Source of the DNA: an uncultured Paracoccaceae bacterium
GTDB lineage: Bacteria; Pseudomonadota; Alphaproteobacteria; Rhodobacterales; Rhodobacteraceae
Reading direction: 5' to 3'
DNA length: 64,000 bases
Assembly (NCBI GenBank): GCA_913061275.1
Contig: CAJXSR010000001.1
Coordinates: 221,670-285,669 of the forward strand
Every line of letters begins with the position of its first letter. Positions within the stretch are counted from its first letter, which is position 1. Position numbers and translations under genes: made by a program. The notes under the pieces are model-generated. The model was not told the origin of the DNA. It made no database searches and was given only the letters and a program-made list of their open reading frames with translations. Positions 7,937-18,419 of this stretch are shown here, one piece after another.

Positions 7937-10900
7937 ATGACCTATTTTGACACCCAGCTAGACGATAAATTCGACCTGTCGAAAACCCGTATTTATACAT
8001 CGGGCACTCAAGCGTTAGTGCGCCTGTGCTTGATGCAAGCCCAGATCGACCGCGACAACGGTCTTGATACAGGCGGTTATGTCAGCGGCTATCGCGGCTC
8101 ACCGTTAGGCGGATTAGACCTGCAATTCGGCCGCGCTGAAAAGTACCTGACAGATGCTCAAGTCATCTTTGAGGCAGGCCTTAATGAGGACATCGCCGCC
8201 ACTGCCATATGGGGCACTCAACAGGCAGAATTGCGCGGCGACGGTAAACACGACGGCGTTTTTGCCATGTGGTACGGCAAAGGCCCAGGCGTTGATCGCT
8301 CAGGCGATGCAATCCGCCACGCCAACCTTGCAGGTAGTTCTAAACAAGGCGGCGTATTGCTGTTGATGGGCGATGACCACACGTGCGAAAGTTCTACCAC
8401 CGCACACCAAAGTGAATATGCGCTGGTCGATGCAATGATCCCCATCCTAAACCCCGCAAGTGTTTCTGAGATTATCGAATACGGCCTGCACGGCTGGGCT
8501 TTATCGCGCTTTGCAGGCGTCTGGTGTGGCTTGAAATGTGTAAAGGATAACGTGGAATCGTCTGGCTCTATCGATGTTAGTTTGGATAATTTCCAAACTA
8601 AACTTCCGAGAGATTTCGATATACCTGCGGGCGGTCTGAACATCCGTCTAAATGACCACCCTACTGTGCAAGAAGCGCGACTTCACCAGCATAAACTGAA
8701 CGCAGTTCGTGCCTATGCGCGCACCAACCAACTTGATAAAACCATCTACACGGGTGGCAAATCCCCGAAAATTGGCATCGTTTCCACTGGCAAATCCTAT
8801 ATGGATGTGTTGCAGGCTTTGGACGAACTGGGCATAGACAAAGCCCGCGCCAACAGGATGGGCTTGACCCTTTATAAAGTCGCCATGCCTTGGCCGCTAG
8901 AGCCTACCGGCGTCACCGCATTTGCTAAAGGTCTGGATCAAATCATTGTGGTCGAAGAAAAACGCGGACTAATCGAAGATCAATTACGCACCACCCTTTA
9001 CGGCCTGGATAATCCACCAAACATAATAGGTAAAAAGTCAGAAACGGGTGCGGTTTTGTTTCAGGCAGAACTGGCATTGAACAGTGTCCAGATCGCAGCC
9101 GCTGTTGGTGAACGTTTGCTCACTCTAAGGGGTGGTAAATCACTGGCAAACAAGGTTAGTGATTTGAAGGCTCGCTTGGGTGAGGCCCGCACAGAATTAC
9201 CTGTCGCACGGGGTTTGGTTTTTTGCGCAGGTTGCCCCCATAATTCATCCACCATCCTGCCCGAAGGCGCACGCGGTTTTTCAGGTATCGGGTGCCACTG
9301 GATGGCGCAATTTATGGACCGCGGCGTTGAGGGTTACACTCATATGGGGGCCGAAGGCAGCAACTGGATCGGTGAGGCCAAGTTTTCTAATTGCGATCAC
9401 GTGTTCCAGAATATTGGCGATGGCACTTATAACCACTCTGGCATCATGTCAGTTCGCGCCGCCATAGGCTCTGGCATCAACATGACCTACAAAATCCTGT
9501 ACAATGATGCGGTAGCCTTAACGGGCGGACAGGTGCATGATGGCGGTCTTGATGCATACGACATCGTCGCCGAAGTGCTGGCCGCAGGTGTGACCAAACT
9601 GGAATACGTTACCGAAGACCCAGATCGCATCGATAGATCGCGTTTGCCCAGCGGCATCAAAATTCACCACCGCTGCGACCTACAAAAAGTGCAGGAAGAC
9701 ATCGCCAAGGTAAAAGGCATCAGCGTTATCCTATACGATCAAACCTGTGCATCTGAGGTTCGCAGGCGACGTAAGCGCGGCACCATGCTTGATACCAACA
9801 AACGCCTTTATATCAACCCTGACGTTTGCGAAGGTTGCGGCGATTGTGGTGTGCAATCCAACTGTGTCGCCGTGCAACCGTTAGACACACCACTGGGTCG
9901 TAAACGCAAAATAGACCAGTCCGTGTGCAATAAAGATTTCACGTGTGCAGACGGTTTCTGCCCCAGTTTTGTCACTGTTCTGGGCGGCACCCCGCGCAAA
10001 AACAAAGCGACCCTAATCAATCTGCCAGACTTGCCTGAACCCAAAGCCAAGCCAAGCTTGGACAAACCTTATTCTATTCTTGTCACAGGTGTGGGTGGTA
10101 CAGGTGTTGTCACCATTGGTGCATTGGTTGGTATGGCCGCACATCTTGACGGTAAGGGTAGCGGCATCATCGACATGGCAGGCCTGTCGCAAAAAGGCGG
10201 CTCTGTTTATTCGCACATCAAAATCGCAGACACGCCCGATGCGATCAAAACCATCCGTGTGGCGGATGGATGTGCGGATTTGCTGCTGGGCTGTGACGTG
10301 ATTGTTGGGGCAGGTAACCAAGCCCTGTCAACGCTATCAAAATCCACGAAAGCATTGGTCAACACCCACGAACAAATGCCGCGCGAATTCGCCTATAACA
10401 AAGATTTCACCCTACCCACAGACCTGATGCACAGCCGCATCATAGATACTGTCGGTCTGGCCAACGCCGACTTCGTGGATGCCAGTAATTACGCCACAAA
10501 ACTGCTGGGCGACAGCATCGGTACCAACCTGTTCATGCTGGGCGTCGCCTATCAAAAGGGCCTTATCCCGCTATCTGAAAGGGCCATTAGCCACGCGATT
10601 GACCTTAATGGCGTGGCAGTTGAAATGAATAAAAACGCCTTCACGTTGGGCCGCCACTGGGTGCAAGATGCCAGCCGTATAGATGCGCTTTTTCCTGTGG
10701 TAACCGAACAGATTGATCCGCAAACTCTTGATGAGGTTATTGCCGATCGTATGGCCCGCCTGACCGCCTATCAAAACGCGAAATACGCAGATCAATACAG
10801 CACCTTCATGGCAAAGATTTCAGATAAACCCTATGCCACCACCGTGGCCCGCAACCTATACAAACTGATGGCCTATAAAGATGAATATGAGGTCGCCCGC

Positions 10901-11320
10901 CTATACACCGACCCATTCTTCATGGCAGGCCTGCAACAACAGTTCACGGGTGATCTAAAACTAAAAGTATCCCTCGCCCCACCGCTACTATCACGCCCCG
11001 ACCCCGTCACAGGCAAAGCGAAAAAAATCGAATTCGGCGCATGGATTTTTCCAGCTTTCAAGGTTCTGAAATCCCTCAAAAGCTTGCGCGGTACCCCGTT
11101 TGATCCGTTTGGATATTCAGAGGAACGCCGTAAAGAACGTGCGTTGATTGAAGACTACAAAACGATGGTTCTTGGCATTAAAGAAGATGCAGAACCAGAA
11201 ACCGCATTTGAACTGGCTAACCTACCAGAGGCCATTCGGGGGTTCGGACATGTGAAGGCTGCGAGTATTGTGGATGTTGAAACACTCAAAAGCGGTCATC
11301 TGAGTGAAATTGTCAGATGA
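7937..11320 (+). CDS. Indolepyruvate ferredoxin oxidoreductase, fused alpha-beta type
   Basis: This 1127-residue enzyme oxidatively decarboxylates aryl pyruvates such as indolepyruvate to acyl-CoA with ferredoxin as acceptor, a step in aromatic amino-acid catabolism. The order of domains fits the fused form: an N-terminal pyruvate-oxidoreductase-like region, a thiamine-diphosphate domain around residues 430-600 (GIGCHWMAQF, GAEGSNWIGEAKF), a short ferredoxin-like Cys cluster near 630 (VCEGCGDCG, then further Cys), a gamma domain near 716 (VTGVGGTGVVTIGALVG) and a C-terminal extension. No separate iorA or iorB is present, which is usual in this order. Confidence 0.92.
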   Translation: MTYFDTQLDDKFDLSKTRIYTSGTQALVRLCLMQAQIDRDNGLDTGGYVSGYRGSPLGGLDLQFGRAEKYLTDAQVIFEAGLNEDIAATAIWGTQQAELRGDGKHDGVFAMWYGKGPGVDRSGDAIRHANLAGSSKQGGVLLLMGDDHTCESSTTAHQSEYALVDAMIPILNPASVSEIIEYGLHGWALSRFAGVWCGLKCVKDNVESSGSIDVSLDNFQTKLPRDFDIPAGGLNIRLNDHPTVQEARLHQHKLNAVRAYARTNQLDKTIYTGGKSPKIGIVSTGKSYMDVLQALDELGIDKARANRMGLTLYKVAMPWPLEPTGVTAFAKGLDQIIVVEEKRGLIEDQLRTTLYGLDNPPNIIGKKSETGAVLFQAELALNSVQIAAAVGERLLTLRGGKSLANKVSDLKARLGEARTELPVARGLVFCAGCPHNSSTILPEGARGFSGIGCHWMAQFMDRGVEGYTHMGAEGSNWIGEAKFSNCDHVFQNIGDGTYNHSGIMSVRAAIGSGINMTYKILYNDAVALTGGQVHDGGLDAYDIVAEVLAAGVTKLEYVTEDPDRIDRSRLPSGIKIHHRCDLQKVQEDIAKVKGISVILYDQTCASEVRRRRKRGTMLDTNKRLYINPDVCEGCGDCGVQSNCVAVQPLDTPLGRKRKIDQSVCNKDFTCADGFCPSFVTVLGGTPRKNKATLINLPDLPEPKAKPSLDKPYSILVTGVGGTGVVTIGALVGMAAHLDGKGSGIIDMAGLSQKGGSVYSHIKIADTPDAIKTIRVADGCADLLLGCDVIVGAGNQALSTLSKSTKALVNTHEQMPREFAYNKDFTLPTDLMHSRIIDTVGLANADFVDASNYATKLLGDSIGTNLFMLGVAYQKGLIPLSERAISHAIDLNGVAVEMNKNAFTLGRHWVQDASRIDALFPVVTEQIDPQTLDEVIADRMARLTAYQNAKYADQYSTFMAKISDKPYATTVARNLYKLMAYKDEYEVARLYTDPFFMAGLQQQFTGDLKLKVSLAPPLLSRPDPVTGKAKKIEFGAWIFPAFKVLKSLKSLRGTPFDPFGYSEERRKERALIEDYKTMVLGIKEDAEPETAFELANLPEAIRGFGHVKAASIVDVETLKSGHLSEIVR

Positions 11321-11377
11321 CTGGTTTGAGCCCAAATTAACATTGCATTAATGCGTAATTTGAGGTCTGTTTATTTT

Positions 11378-11650
11378 ATGACCACTCATGTTAATTCCAT
11401 TTTTAAATTCCAACCACGTTGGAAAGAGTTACTAGTTGTTAACGGCTTTGATGGGGAGTTTAACCTTGAGTATTCAATGGGTATTCCAACTATCTACCTT
11501 CCTACAGAAGTAGTTTGGCTCCAAAATGCGCCAGAATGGGCGAAGAACTATTATACTGAATTAAAAACTGAACTTGAAATATGGTGTGAACAAAACGACT
11601 TACCACTCGTTATCGAAGCAAAGGCATGGATTGAGTTCAATAAATCATAA
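11378..11650 (+). CDS. Small hypothetical protein
   Basis: An open frame of 90 residues, rich in Trp and acidic residues (EVVWLQNAPEWAKNYYTEL, then KTELEIWCEQNDL), with no signal peptide or membrane segment. ATG 11378 is preceded by TGAGGT at 11361; an in-frame ATG at 11351 is possible. Codon use is more AT-rich than in the oxidoreductase upstream. I recognise no family, and it may be a strain-specific gene. Confidence 0.45.
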   Translation: MTTHVNSIFKFQPRWKELLVVNGFDGEFNLEYSMGIPTIYLPTEVVWLQNAPEWAKNYYTELKTELEIWCEQNDLPLVIEAKAWIEFNKS

Positions 11651-11794
11651 TATATTGAGTGATATGTTATAAATGTCCGTTTTGTCCCGCATTCCTGCCA
11701 TTAGCCCTGATTTTCTGAATGTCTGCTATTCAAAGACGATCATCGGAGTGAAATGGTCAAATGACTTGATAAAACCCCGAGTGACATTCGACTG

Positions 11795-12244
11795 TCAGCT
11801 TGGCTTAGTCCAACGATGCTCGATATTCATAAGGCCTGAATCCGTCTCGATTTCCCGACAAATCTCAACCAATCCTTCCCGCTTATAAAACCGTAGCGCA
11901 TCACTGTTCTTTTCATACGCCCATACGGTGATCCAGTCGCGGTTCTGTTTTGCCTTATCCAGCAAACCCTTGCCGATGCCTGTACTTCGCACCTCGGATA
12001 CCACGTAGAGTGCGCCAATATTGTCAGGCCCATCGTCAACGCCACGGGTACAAAACCCCACGATGCGGTCGTGGGTTTCCGCAACCCAGACCAAATCATT
12101 CTTGAATATATCAATCCAAAAATCCTGCATCGGTTTCAGATCATCCAGCCCTGCCATCCACGGTGTCTCATTCGCCCAAGCGCGCAGTATGTTGACGCAT
12201 GCAATGGCGTCAGATTTAATTCCAGATCGGATATGATACGTCAT
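11795..12244 (-). CDS. GNAT-family N-acetyltransferase
   Basis: A 149-residue acetyltransferase. It starts with IRSGIKSDAIACVNILR, has the beta-4/beta-5 core IGALYVVSEVRSTGIGKGLLDKA with the acetyl-CoA pyrophosphate loop (R-x-T-G-I-G-K), and ends with the WAYEKNSDALRFYKREGL motif common to the family. It is a single-domain cytosolic enzyme, and its substrate cannot be inferred from context. Confidence 0.85.
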   Translation of the reverse strand: MTYHIRSGIKSDAIACVNILRAWANETPWMAGLDDLKPMQDFWIDIFKNDLVWVAETHDRIVGFCTRGVDDGPDNIGALYVVSEVRSTGIGKGLLDKAKQNRDWITVWAYEKNSDALRFYKREGLVEICREIETDSGLMNIEHRWTKPS

Positions 12245-12397
12245 GGAAACGGCAATAAGGCGTAATTAGCGCACGGTCAAATTAGGTGTTTTACAATAAC
12301 CAATTTTAGGGTGGATTTTTTAGAATAAAGTAAATAATTTCAATACCTTAACTATGTGTCCTAACTGGGACATTTGAATCTCACAAACATATGATGG

Positions 12398-12430
12398 CAA
12401 AAAGGCCGCTCATTATAAGCAGCCTTTTGA
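12398..12430 (-). terminator. Intrinsic terminator of the dsbA-like/dciA operon
   Basis: The stem AAAAGGCCGCT at 12400-12410 pairs, with one mismatch, with AGCAGCCTTTT at 12418-12428. Read on the minus strand it ends in a run of T, 25 bases past the DsbA-like stop codon. Confidence 0.7.
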
Positions 12431-12451
12431 TGAATATCGGTGTGCTAAATA

Positions 12452-13063
12452 TTAGCTTCCTAGCTGTGCATCCAGTAGTTTTTTGAGCGCGCCATAAGAT
12501 TGATTGCCATGACTTACATCATTAATCAGCAAGGTTGGTGTTGAATTCACACCGTCAGCCTCGGCGTTTTTTTGAAATTCGGCAACCAAAGCTTTGGCCA
12601 TAACGTCATCTTGTAGACATGCGACCATATCTTCGTTTTTCAAGCCTGCAATACGACCGATTGTGTATAGATTTTCTGCGATTTCAGCACCGCTTCCTTT
12701 TGTCCATTCGCGCTGACGTTTGTATAACATGTCGGATATGCCAAAGTATTTTTCTGGCCCGCCACAACGCGCAAGCATCCCACCCCACAGACCCAAACGG
12801 TCAAAGTAGACTTCGCGGTAAATAAATTTGATTTTGCCTGTGTCAATGTAATCTGTTTTCAGGCTTGGCATTACATTGGTGTGAAAGCTTGCGCAGTGTG
12901 GGCACGTAAAAGAAGCGTATTCTTTCAAGACGACACTGGCATCAGGGTTACCAAGAACCATTTCCACAACCTTAACATCTTGTGCGTGGGCCATTTGTGC
13001 AAAGCCAGTTGAAGAAGCTGCGGTTGCCGCAAGACTGTATTTAATAAACTCTCTGCGAAACAT
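12452..13063 (-). CDS. DsbA-family periplasmic thiol-disulfide protein
   Basis: A 203-residue thioredoxin-fold protein with a CPHC active site (FTCPHCASFH, near residue 54) and the cis-Pro region NSTPTLLIND near the C-terminus. The N-terminus (MFRREFIKYSLAATAASSTGFAQMAHA) is a signal peptide with a leading double-Arg-like stretch. It is probably an oxidase or isomerase for exported proteins. It follows the DUF721/DciA gene by 12 bases and is cotranscribed with it, an arrangement I recall from Rhodobacterales. Confidence 0.87.
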   Translation of the reverse strand: MFRREFIKYSLAATAASSTGFAQMAHAQDVKVVEMVLGNPDASVVLKEYASFTCPHCASFHTNVMPSLKTDYIDTGKIKFIYREVYFDRLGLWGGMLARCGGPEKYFGISDMLYKRQREWTKGSGAEIAENLYTIGRIAGLKNEDMVACLQDDVMAKALVAEFQKNAEADGVNSTPTLLINDVSHGNQSYGALKKLLDAQLGS

Positions 13064-13075
13064 GGGGGATTACCT

Positions 13076-13627
13076 TTATATATTTTTGTTCTGTTTGATG
13101 TTTTTACCTAAACGGGCCAGGGCATCTTTCAAGTCTTGATTGGCAACATTTTCAACAGTTGTGTCAATGTCTTTAACAGCCTTGGATGAAAGAGGCATGG
13201 TTTGTTTGGGGTGTTCAAGTGCGGATTGGGTATCATTAAACCCGATCTGCGCAGTTTGGGTGATTTTGATTTTGCTGATGGCACTATAGCCATAACAGGC
13301 ATTAACACGTTCAATGATCGCAGGGATTTGCATCTGCAAAATGGGTGCGCTGGCCCCAGTGGTTAAAACAGTCAAGGTGGCCCCCAAACCGTCACGTGCG
13401 TAATTCACTTTCACGGGTTGTGCGATTTTGGCGATACTGGCGCCTACGAATTCGGCCCAATGGGTTAATAGCCGTGTTTCAACAAAGCCGCGTTTTTCAG
13501 AAACTTTGCGAATTTGCGTAGCTAAAACACCACCCGTGCGTAAAAAACCACGTGATTTACGCTTTGCCGTATAGGGCTGTGTCGTTTTATGTTCTGCGGT
13601 TCTTGCCATCGTTTCCAAAATGTTCAT
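13076..13627 (-). CDS. DUF721 family protein (DciA-like helicase loader candidate)
   Basis: A 183-residue protein of the DUF721 family, whose studied members (DciA) help load the replicative helicase DnaB. The typical core is visible: LLTHWAEFVGASIAKIAQPVKV, then GATLTVLTTGASAPILQMQ, and a helix with ERVNACYGYSAISKIKITQ. The disordered basic N-terminus (TAKRKSRGFLRTGG) and the acidic-to-basic C-tail are also usual. A start at 13609 (MARTAEHK) is an alternative. It is divergent from mutY, with 65 bases between them. Confidence 0.8.
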   Translation of the reverse strand: MNILETMARTAEHKTTQPYTAKRKSRGFLRTGGVLATQIRKVSEKRGFVETRLLTHWAEFVGASIAKIAQPVKVNYARDGLGATLTVLTTGASAPILQMQIPAIIERVNACYGYSAISKIKITQTAQIGFNDTQSALEHPKQTMPLSSKAVKDIDTTVENVANQDLKDALARLGKNIKQNKNI

Positions 13628-13692
13628 TCATGGGCATCTTACGCGTGTGGGGCCAAGTTTCCAGCGTATAACTGTTAAAAAGGTGATAAAAA

Positions 13693-14751
13693 TTGCGTGA
13701 TGAGACGGTAACATATTCTACGAAATTGTTGAACTGGTATGATGCAAATGCCCGCTCTATGCCATGGCGTGTTACCCCGAATGATAGAGTAGGTGGGGTT
13801 ATTCCTAACCCGTACCATGTTTGGTTATCCGAAATTATGTTGCAGCAAACAACCGTTGTCACTGTGCGGGATTATTTTGTGGAATTTATCACGCGCTGGC
13901 CAAGAATTACCGACTTGGCCCGAGCGAAAGATACAGATGTGATGGCAGCATGGGCGGGGCTTGGCTATTATGCGCGTGCGCGTAACCTTTTGAAAACAGC
14001 ACGAATTGTGGCGTTTGAAAAGGGTGGATGTTTTCCCAATGATGCGCAAGATCTGCAAGGTTTACCGGGAATTGGGCCTTATACTTCGGCTGCGATTGCG
14101 GCTATTGTATTTAATCAACGCGCCTCGGTTTTGGATGGTAATGTTGAACGCGTGATGGCGCGATTTCATTTGATCGAGGCACCACTGCCTGGCAGTAAAG
14201 AGACCTTGCGCAATTTGGCGGTTGGCATGTTGCCAGATGCACGATTTGGTGATTATGCGCAGGCGATAATGGATTTGGGTGCGACGATCTGCACACCTCG
14301 TAACCCGTCCTGCGGGATGTGCCCTTGGGCGCAGGGATGCAAAGCGCGGGCTAGGGGTGTGGCGCAAGATTTACCCAAAAAAACCGCTAAGTCCCCAAAG
14401 CCCACCAGATATGGCACTTGTTTTGTCGTGCTACGTAAAGATGGTGCAGTATTGCTGGAACGTCGCCCTGACAAAGGGTTGCTAGGTGGCATGCTGGGTT
14501 GGCCGGGGGGTAGCTGGACTGACCAAATGCAGATAACAGAGCCACCGTTTCAGGCAAATTGGCAGAAGCTGCCAGAAGAAGTGCGCCACACGTTTACACA
14601 TTTCCATCTGAAATTAAGGGTACAATACACAAGTGTGGAAGTTGATTTTAATCAAACAGTTGGGCAATTTATTATGCTAGATATGTTTGATGCAAATGAT
14701 TTGCCAACGGTGATGCGTAAGGTCTGGAAGCTGACTTTACCTGCGGCGTGA
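13693..14751 (+). CDS. mutY: A/G-specific adenine glycosylase
   Basis: MutY removes adenine mispaired with 8-oxoguanine. The protein of 352 residues shows the helix-hairpin-helix LQGLPGIGPYTSAAIAAI near 120, the catalytic Asp in VLDGNVERVMAR near 142, a 4Fe-4S cluster with spacing C-x6-C-x2-C-x5-C (CTPRNPSCGMCPWAQGC) near 199-215, and a C-terminal NUDIX-like domain (GLLGGMLGWPGG, then HTFTHFHLKL). The start is a TTG at 13693 with AAGGTG eight bases upstream; no ATG precedes the WRVTPNDR core in a suitable place. Confidence 0.95.
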   Translation: MRDETVTYSTKLLNWYDANARSMPWRVTPNDRVGGVIPNPYHVWLSEIMLQQTTVVTVRDYFVEFITRWPRITDLARAKDTDVMAAWAGLGYYARARNLLKTARIVAFEKGGCFPNDAQDLQGLPGIGPYTSAAIAAIVFNQRASVLDGNVERVMARFHLIEAPLPGSKETLRNLAVGMLPDARFGDYAQAIMDLGATICTPRNPSCGMCPWAQGCKARARGVAQDLPKKTAKSPKPTRYGTCFVVLRKDGAVLLERRPDKGLLGGMLGWPGGSWTDQMQITEPPFQANWQKLPEEVRHTFTHFHLKLRVQYTSVEVDFNQTVGQFIMLDMFDANDLPTVMRKVWKLTLPAA

Positions 14752-14809
14752 CGTTATGTTTGATCTGTCATGTGGATGATATATGGTTGTGATAAAAAAG
14801 GGCACCAAA

Positions 14810-15931
14810 ATGCAAAACACAGGGTTTAAGGCAGCATTACCGTTCTGGATATCATTAACAATGGTAGTGGTTGTCATTCTGTCTGCTTATCTAGGTGGCG
14901 GGTGGTTACTATTAACCCCTGCTTATTCATTCTGGGGCATGGCTGTAATTGACCGTTTTGTTGGGTTAGAGCTGAATGATAAAAATCCTGATACGCCCGC
15001 TACGGATTTATTTTGGTATCGGTTAGTTACACTTGTTTGGTTTCCGATTGAGTTTGTTCTGGTTTTTGCCGGCATTGCTTTTGTAAGTTATTCTGACCAC
15101 CTAATGGGTGCTGAAAAATGGTTTTTTATGGTGAGTATCGGGTTGATTACAGGTGCCACAGGTATTGTTTATGCGCATGAATTGATGCATCGGAAAACTA
15201 AAATTGAGCGGCATTTGGGTGATGCGCTTATGGCATTGGCTTTATATGGGCATTTCAGGTCTGAACATTTACTGGTGCATCACAGTTATGTTGGTACGCC
15301 AAAAGATGCGGTAACTGCACGTTATAATGAAGGGTTCCACAGATTTTTACCACGTGTTTTGCATGAATGCTTCAGTTCTGCGTGGCATGTGGAAAAGGCA
15401 ATGCTTGCCCGTAAAAAACTATCGGCCCTTCACCCCAGTAATCCATTTTGGAAATACGCAACCTTGCAACTGATATTCCTGTTACTTGCATTTGCGGTAG
15501 CAGGTTGGTTGGGCGTTGCGTTTTTCATCGTACAGGCCCTAATTGCCATTACTTTGCTAGAGGCCACAAATTATGTAGAGCATTACGGCCTGACGCGTGA
15601 ATATTTAGGGGATGGTAAATATGAGCATGTGAAGCCGCACCATTCTTGGAATTCTGCCTATAAAGTTACCAACTATCTGTTGATTAACCTGCAACGCCAT
15701 TCAGACCATCACTATAAACCAAACAGGCCTTACCCTTTGTTGCAAAACTATACAGAGGATGAGGCACCGCAACTGCCCAGAGGTTATACTTTAATGGTTG
15801 CGATTGCGATGTTTCCACCCCTTTGGAAGAAGATCATGAACCCGCGTGTAAAAGCTTGGCGACGTCAGTTTTATCCTGATATTGAAGATTGGCATGACTA
15901 TAACAAAGCCTTAAATCCCGCCCCAAAATAA
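14810..15931 (+). CDS. alkB: AlkB-type alkane 1-monooxygenase
   Basis: An integral-membrane non-heme di-iron hydroxylase that oxidises terminal methyl groups of alkanes or related chains. Its histidine boxes are present: HELMHRK near residue 124, EHLLVHHSYVGTP near 155, NYVEHYGL near 256 and LQRHSDHHYKPNRPYP near 297, the last being the AlkB signature. Several hydrophobic segments lie before and between the boxes. ATG 14810 follows AAAAAAGGG, preferred over 14783. No rubredoxin or rubredoxin reductase gene is adjacent. The family is clear but the natural substrate is not. Confidence 0.88.
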   Translation: MQNTGFKAALPFWISLTMVVVVILSAYLGGGWLLLTPAYSFWGMAVIDRFVGLELNDKNPDTPATDLFWYRLVTLVWFPIEFVLVFAGIAFVSYSDHLMGAEKWFFMVSIGLITGATGIVYAHELMHRKTKIERHLGDALMALALYGHFRSEHLLVHHSYVGTPKDAVTARYNEGFHRFLPRVLHECFSSAWHVEKAMLARKKLSALHPSNPFWKYATLQLIFLLLAFAVAGWLGVAFFIVQALIAITLLEATNYVEHYGLTREYLGDGKYEHVKPHHSWNSAYKVTNYLLINLQRHSDHHYKPNRPYPLLQNYTEDEAPQLPRGYTLMVAIAMFPPLWKKIMNPRVKAWRRQFYPDIEDWHDYNKALNPAPK

Positions 15932-15958
15932 AAAAATCCCCACCACAAAGGGCGGGGA
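15929..15958 (-). terminator. Intrinsic terminator of ccrM
   Basis: CCCCACC and GGGCGGGG around 15937-15956 form a GC-rich stem. On the minus strand it is followed by TTTTTTATTTT. It lies between the convergent alkB and ccrM genes, with the T-tract favouring ccrM. Confidence 0.75.
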
Positions 15959-16010
15959 AGTTAGGCTTAATGTCAAAACGGCGGGGTTTTGACATTCGCG
16001 GTAGTGGGTT

Positions 16011-17117
<1,107 letters not shown>

Positions 17118-17162
17118 TTACTGCCTCATTGCGCTTTTCGCGTCGTTGTTGAGGACTAAGAT

Positions 17163-17178
17163 GATTCATTAAGGATTC
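17163..17178. promoter_or_regulatory. Pair of GANTC sites upstream of ccrM
   Basis: GATTC occurs at 17163-17167 and again at 17174-17178, 11 bases apart, about 50-65 bases before the ccrM start codon. GANTC is the CcrM target, and methylation-sensitive control of the ccrM promoter is established in Caulobacter. A similar feedback here is inference. Confidence 0.4.
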
Positions 17179-17210
17179 CGCGTCAATTTCTTTTTTAATC
17201 AATAGGTTGC

Positions 17211-17831
17211 CTAATTTTTGCCATACAAGATGTTGTGTATGGGTTTGAAGGAACGTCTATGGTGAGTTGTTACCCCTAGTGATTTTAACCCTTCTTGATG
17301 TTGTTTTGTGCCGTAACCCGCGTTGGTTTCCCAGCCATAGCCCGGAAACTGTTGCGAAAGGGCAACCATCATTTGATCTCGTGTCACCTTTGCAACAATC
17401 GAAGCAGCAGCAATACTAAGAGATTTAGCATCTCCTTTGATAATAGTCTTGCTAGAGCAGCTCAGGTTATTCGGGGTTTTGTTGCCGTCGATCAGGGCAA
17501 AGTCAGCAGGTTTTGCCAGACCTGCAACGGCTGTTTCCATCGCCAGTAGGGATGCCTGTAGAATGTTTATCTTGTCAATTTCTGTCACTGAAACATGCGC
17601 AATAGAAACATCTGCGGTGGCGCATATTTGAATGTACAAAGCATCACGCTTCTTTGCAGACAGCTTTTTGGAATCGTCTAACCCTTCGGGAATATTATCA
17701 GGGTCAAGCACGACGGCGCATGCAGTAACGGGGCCGGCCCAAGGCCCGCGCCCGACCTCATCAACACCGGCGATACGTGCGGATGTGCCTAATGAGGTGA
17801 ATATTTTTTGTTCGTGTTCAAAATTTGGCAT
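17211..17831 (-). CDS. rnhB: Ribonuclease HII
   Basis: RNase HII cuts RNA in RNA-DNA hybrids and initiates removal of misinserted ribonucleotides. This 206-residue protein has the family start AGVDEVGRGPWAGPVTACAVVL with the catalytic Asp-Glu pair, DDSKKLSAKKRD, the mid-protein ALIDGNKTP Asp, and SIAAASIVAKVTRDQMM. Length and motifs are complete. The gene precedes ccrM on the same strand, an arrangement I recall from related genomes. Confidence 0.95.
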   Translation of the reverse strand: MPNFEHEQKIFTSLGTSARIAGVDEVGRGPWAGPVTACAVVLDPDNIPEGLDDSKKLSAKKRDALYIQICATADVSIAHVSVTEIDKINILQASLLAMETAVAGLAKPADFALIDGNKTPNNLSCSSKTIIKGDAKSLSIAAASIVAKVTRDQMMVALSQQFPGYGWETNAGYGTKQHQEGLKSLGVTTHHRRSFKPIHNILYGKN

Positions 17832-17876
17832 GTGGGTTGTTATGATCAGTTTGTTGGAATTGTCTACGCCTAAGAC

Positions 17877-17903
17877 AAAAAAGAGGCGCCATTTTGGCGC
17901 CTC
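17877..17903 (-). terminator. Intrinsic terminator of the His/Asn-rich protein gene
   Basis: GAGGCGCC at 17883-17890 and GGCGCCTC at 17896-17903 form a perfect eight-pair stem with a five-base loop. On the minus strand the stem is followed by six T, 22 bases after the stop of the gene at 17925. Confidence 0.88.
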
Positions 17904-17924
17904 AGTATGGGGACAGGTTAAGTG

Positions 17925-18419
17925 TTATTTTTCGCTTTCGCGCCATTTATATGGCTGGTTGTACGTGGCCTGATTTCGGTGAGCGTTCTTGTGGTGCTTG
18001 TTGTAATGCCGCGAGTTCTGATGACTATTGTGATTATGTGCATTGTGATTGCCGTTGTGATTATGCGCATTATGGTTGTTATGATTACGTGACCGCGAAC
18101 GGTGCTGTTCCAAACATTTACGCGAATAGAAAGTTTTCCAGCCACCGTGGGTATATTTTTTGCGTAAACATGTTTTAGGGCGGTGCCTATTATGTATAAC
18201 GCGTGGCTGACGATGCTGGTAGTTATCGTAATGGGTCACTTCTTGGCGTGCACGTTTGCGTTTTTTAGCACTATGTACAATCACACCAATAGCAGCGGCA
18301 CCAAGTAATATCTGTGCTAAACGATCACCGTCACTGGCAGCAGCGACTGGTGCTGTGGTGAAAGTGGTAATTGCGATTGCGCCTGCGATTACGGCGGTTG
18401 TGAATTTTGACAGTTTCAT
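17925..18419 (-). CDS. Exported His/Asn-rich low-complexity protein
   Basis: A 164-residue protein with a signal peptide (MKLSKFTTAVIAGAIAITT, then APVAAASDG) and a short hydrophobic stretch LAQILLGAAAIGVIVHSA. A basic middle with Cys pair TCLRKKYTHGGWKTFYSRKC precedes a tail built from near-tandem units of the type HNHNAHNHNGNHNAHNHN. The Cys-containing segment resembles small exported roseobacter proteins I have seen without a function. The His-rich tail could bind Ni, Cu or Zn, or merely reflect simple-sequence expansion. It has its own strong terminator. Confidence 0.65.
   Translation of the reverse strand: MKLSKFTTAVIAGAIAITTFTTAPVAAASDGDRLAQILLGAAAIGVIVHSAKKRKRARQEVTHYDNYQHRQPRVIHNRHRPKTCLRKKYTHGGWKTFYSRKCLEQHRSRSRNHNNHNAHNHNGNHNAHNHNSHQNSRHYNKHHKNAHRNQATYNQPYKWRESEK

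Noticed and set aside
17925..18120. Tandem trinucleotide-like repeats that look CRISPR-like at first sight
   Set aside because: The periodicity comes from His/Asn codons of the exported protein; there are no constant repeats with unique spacers.
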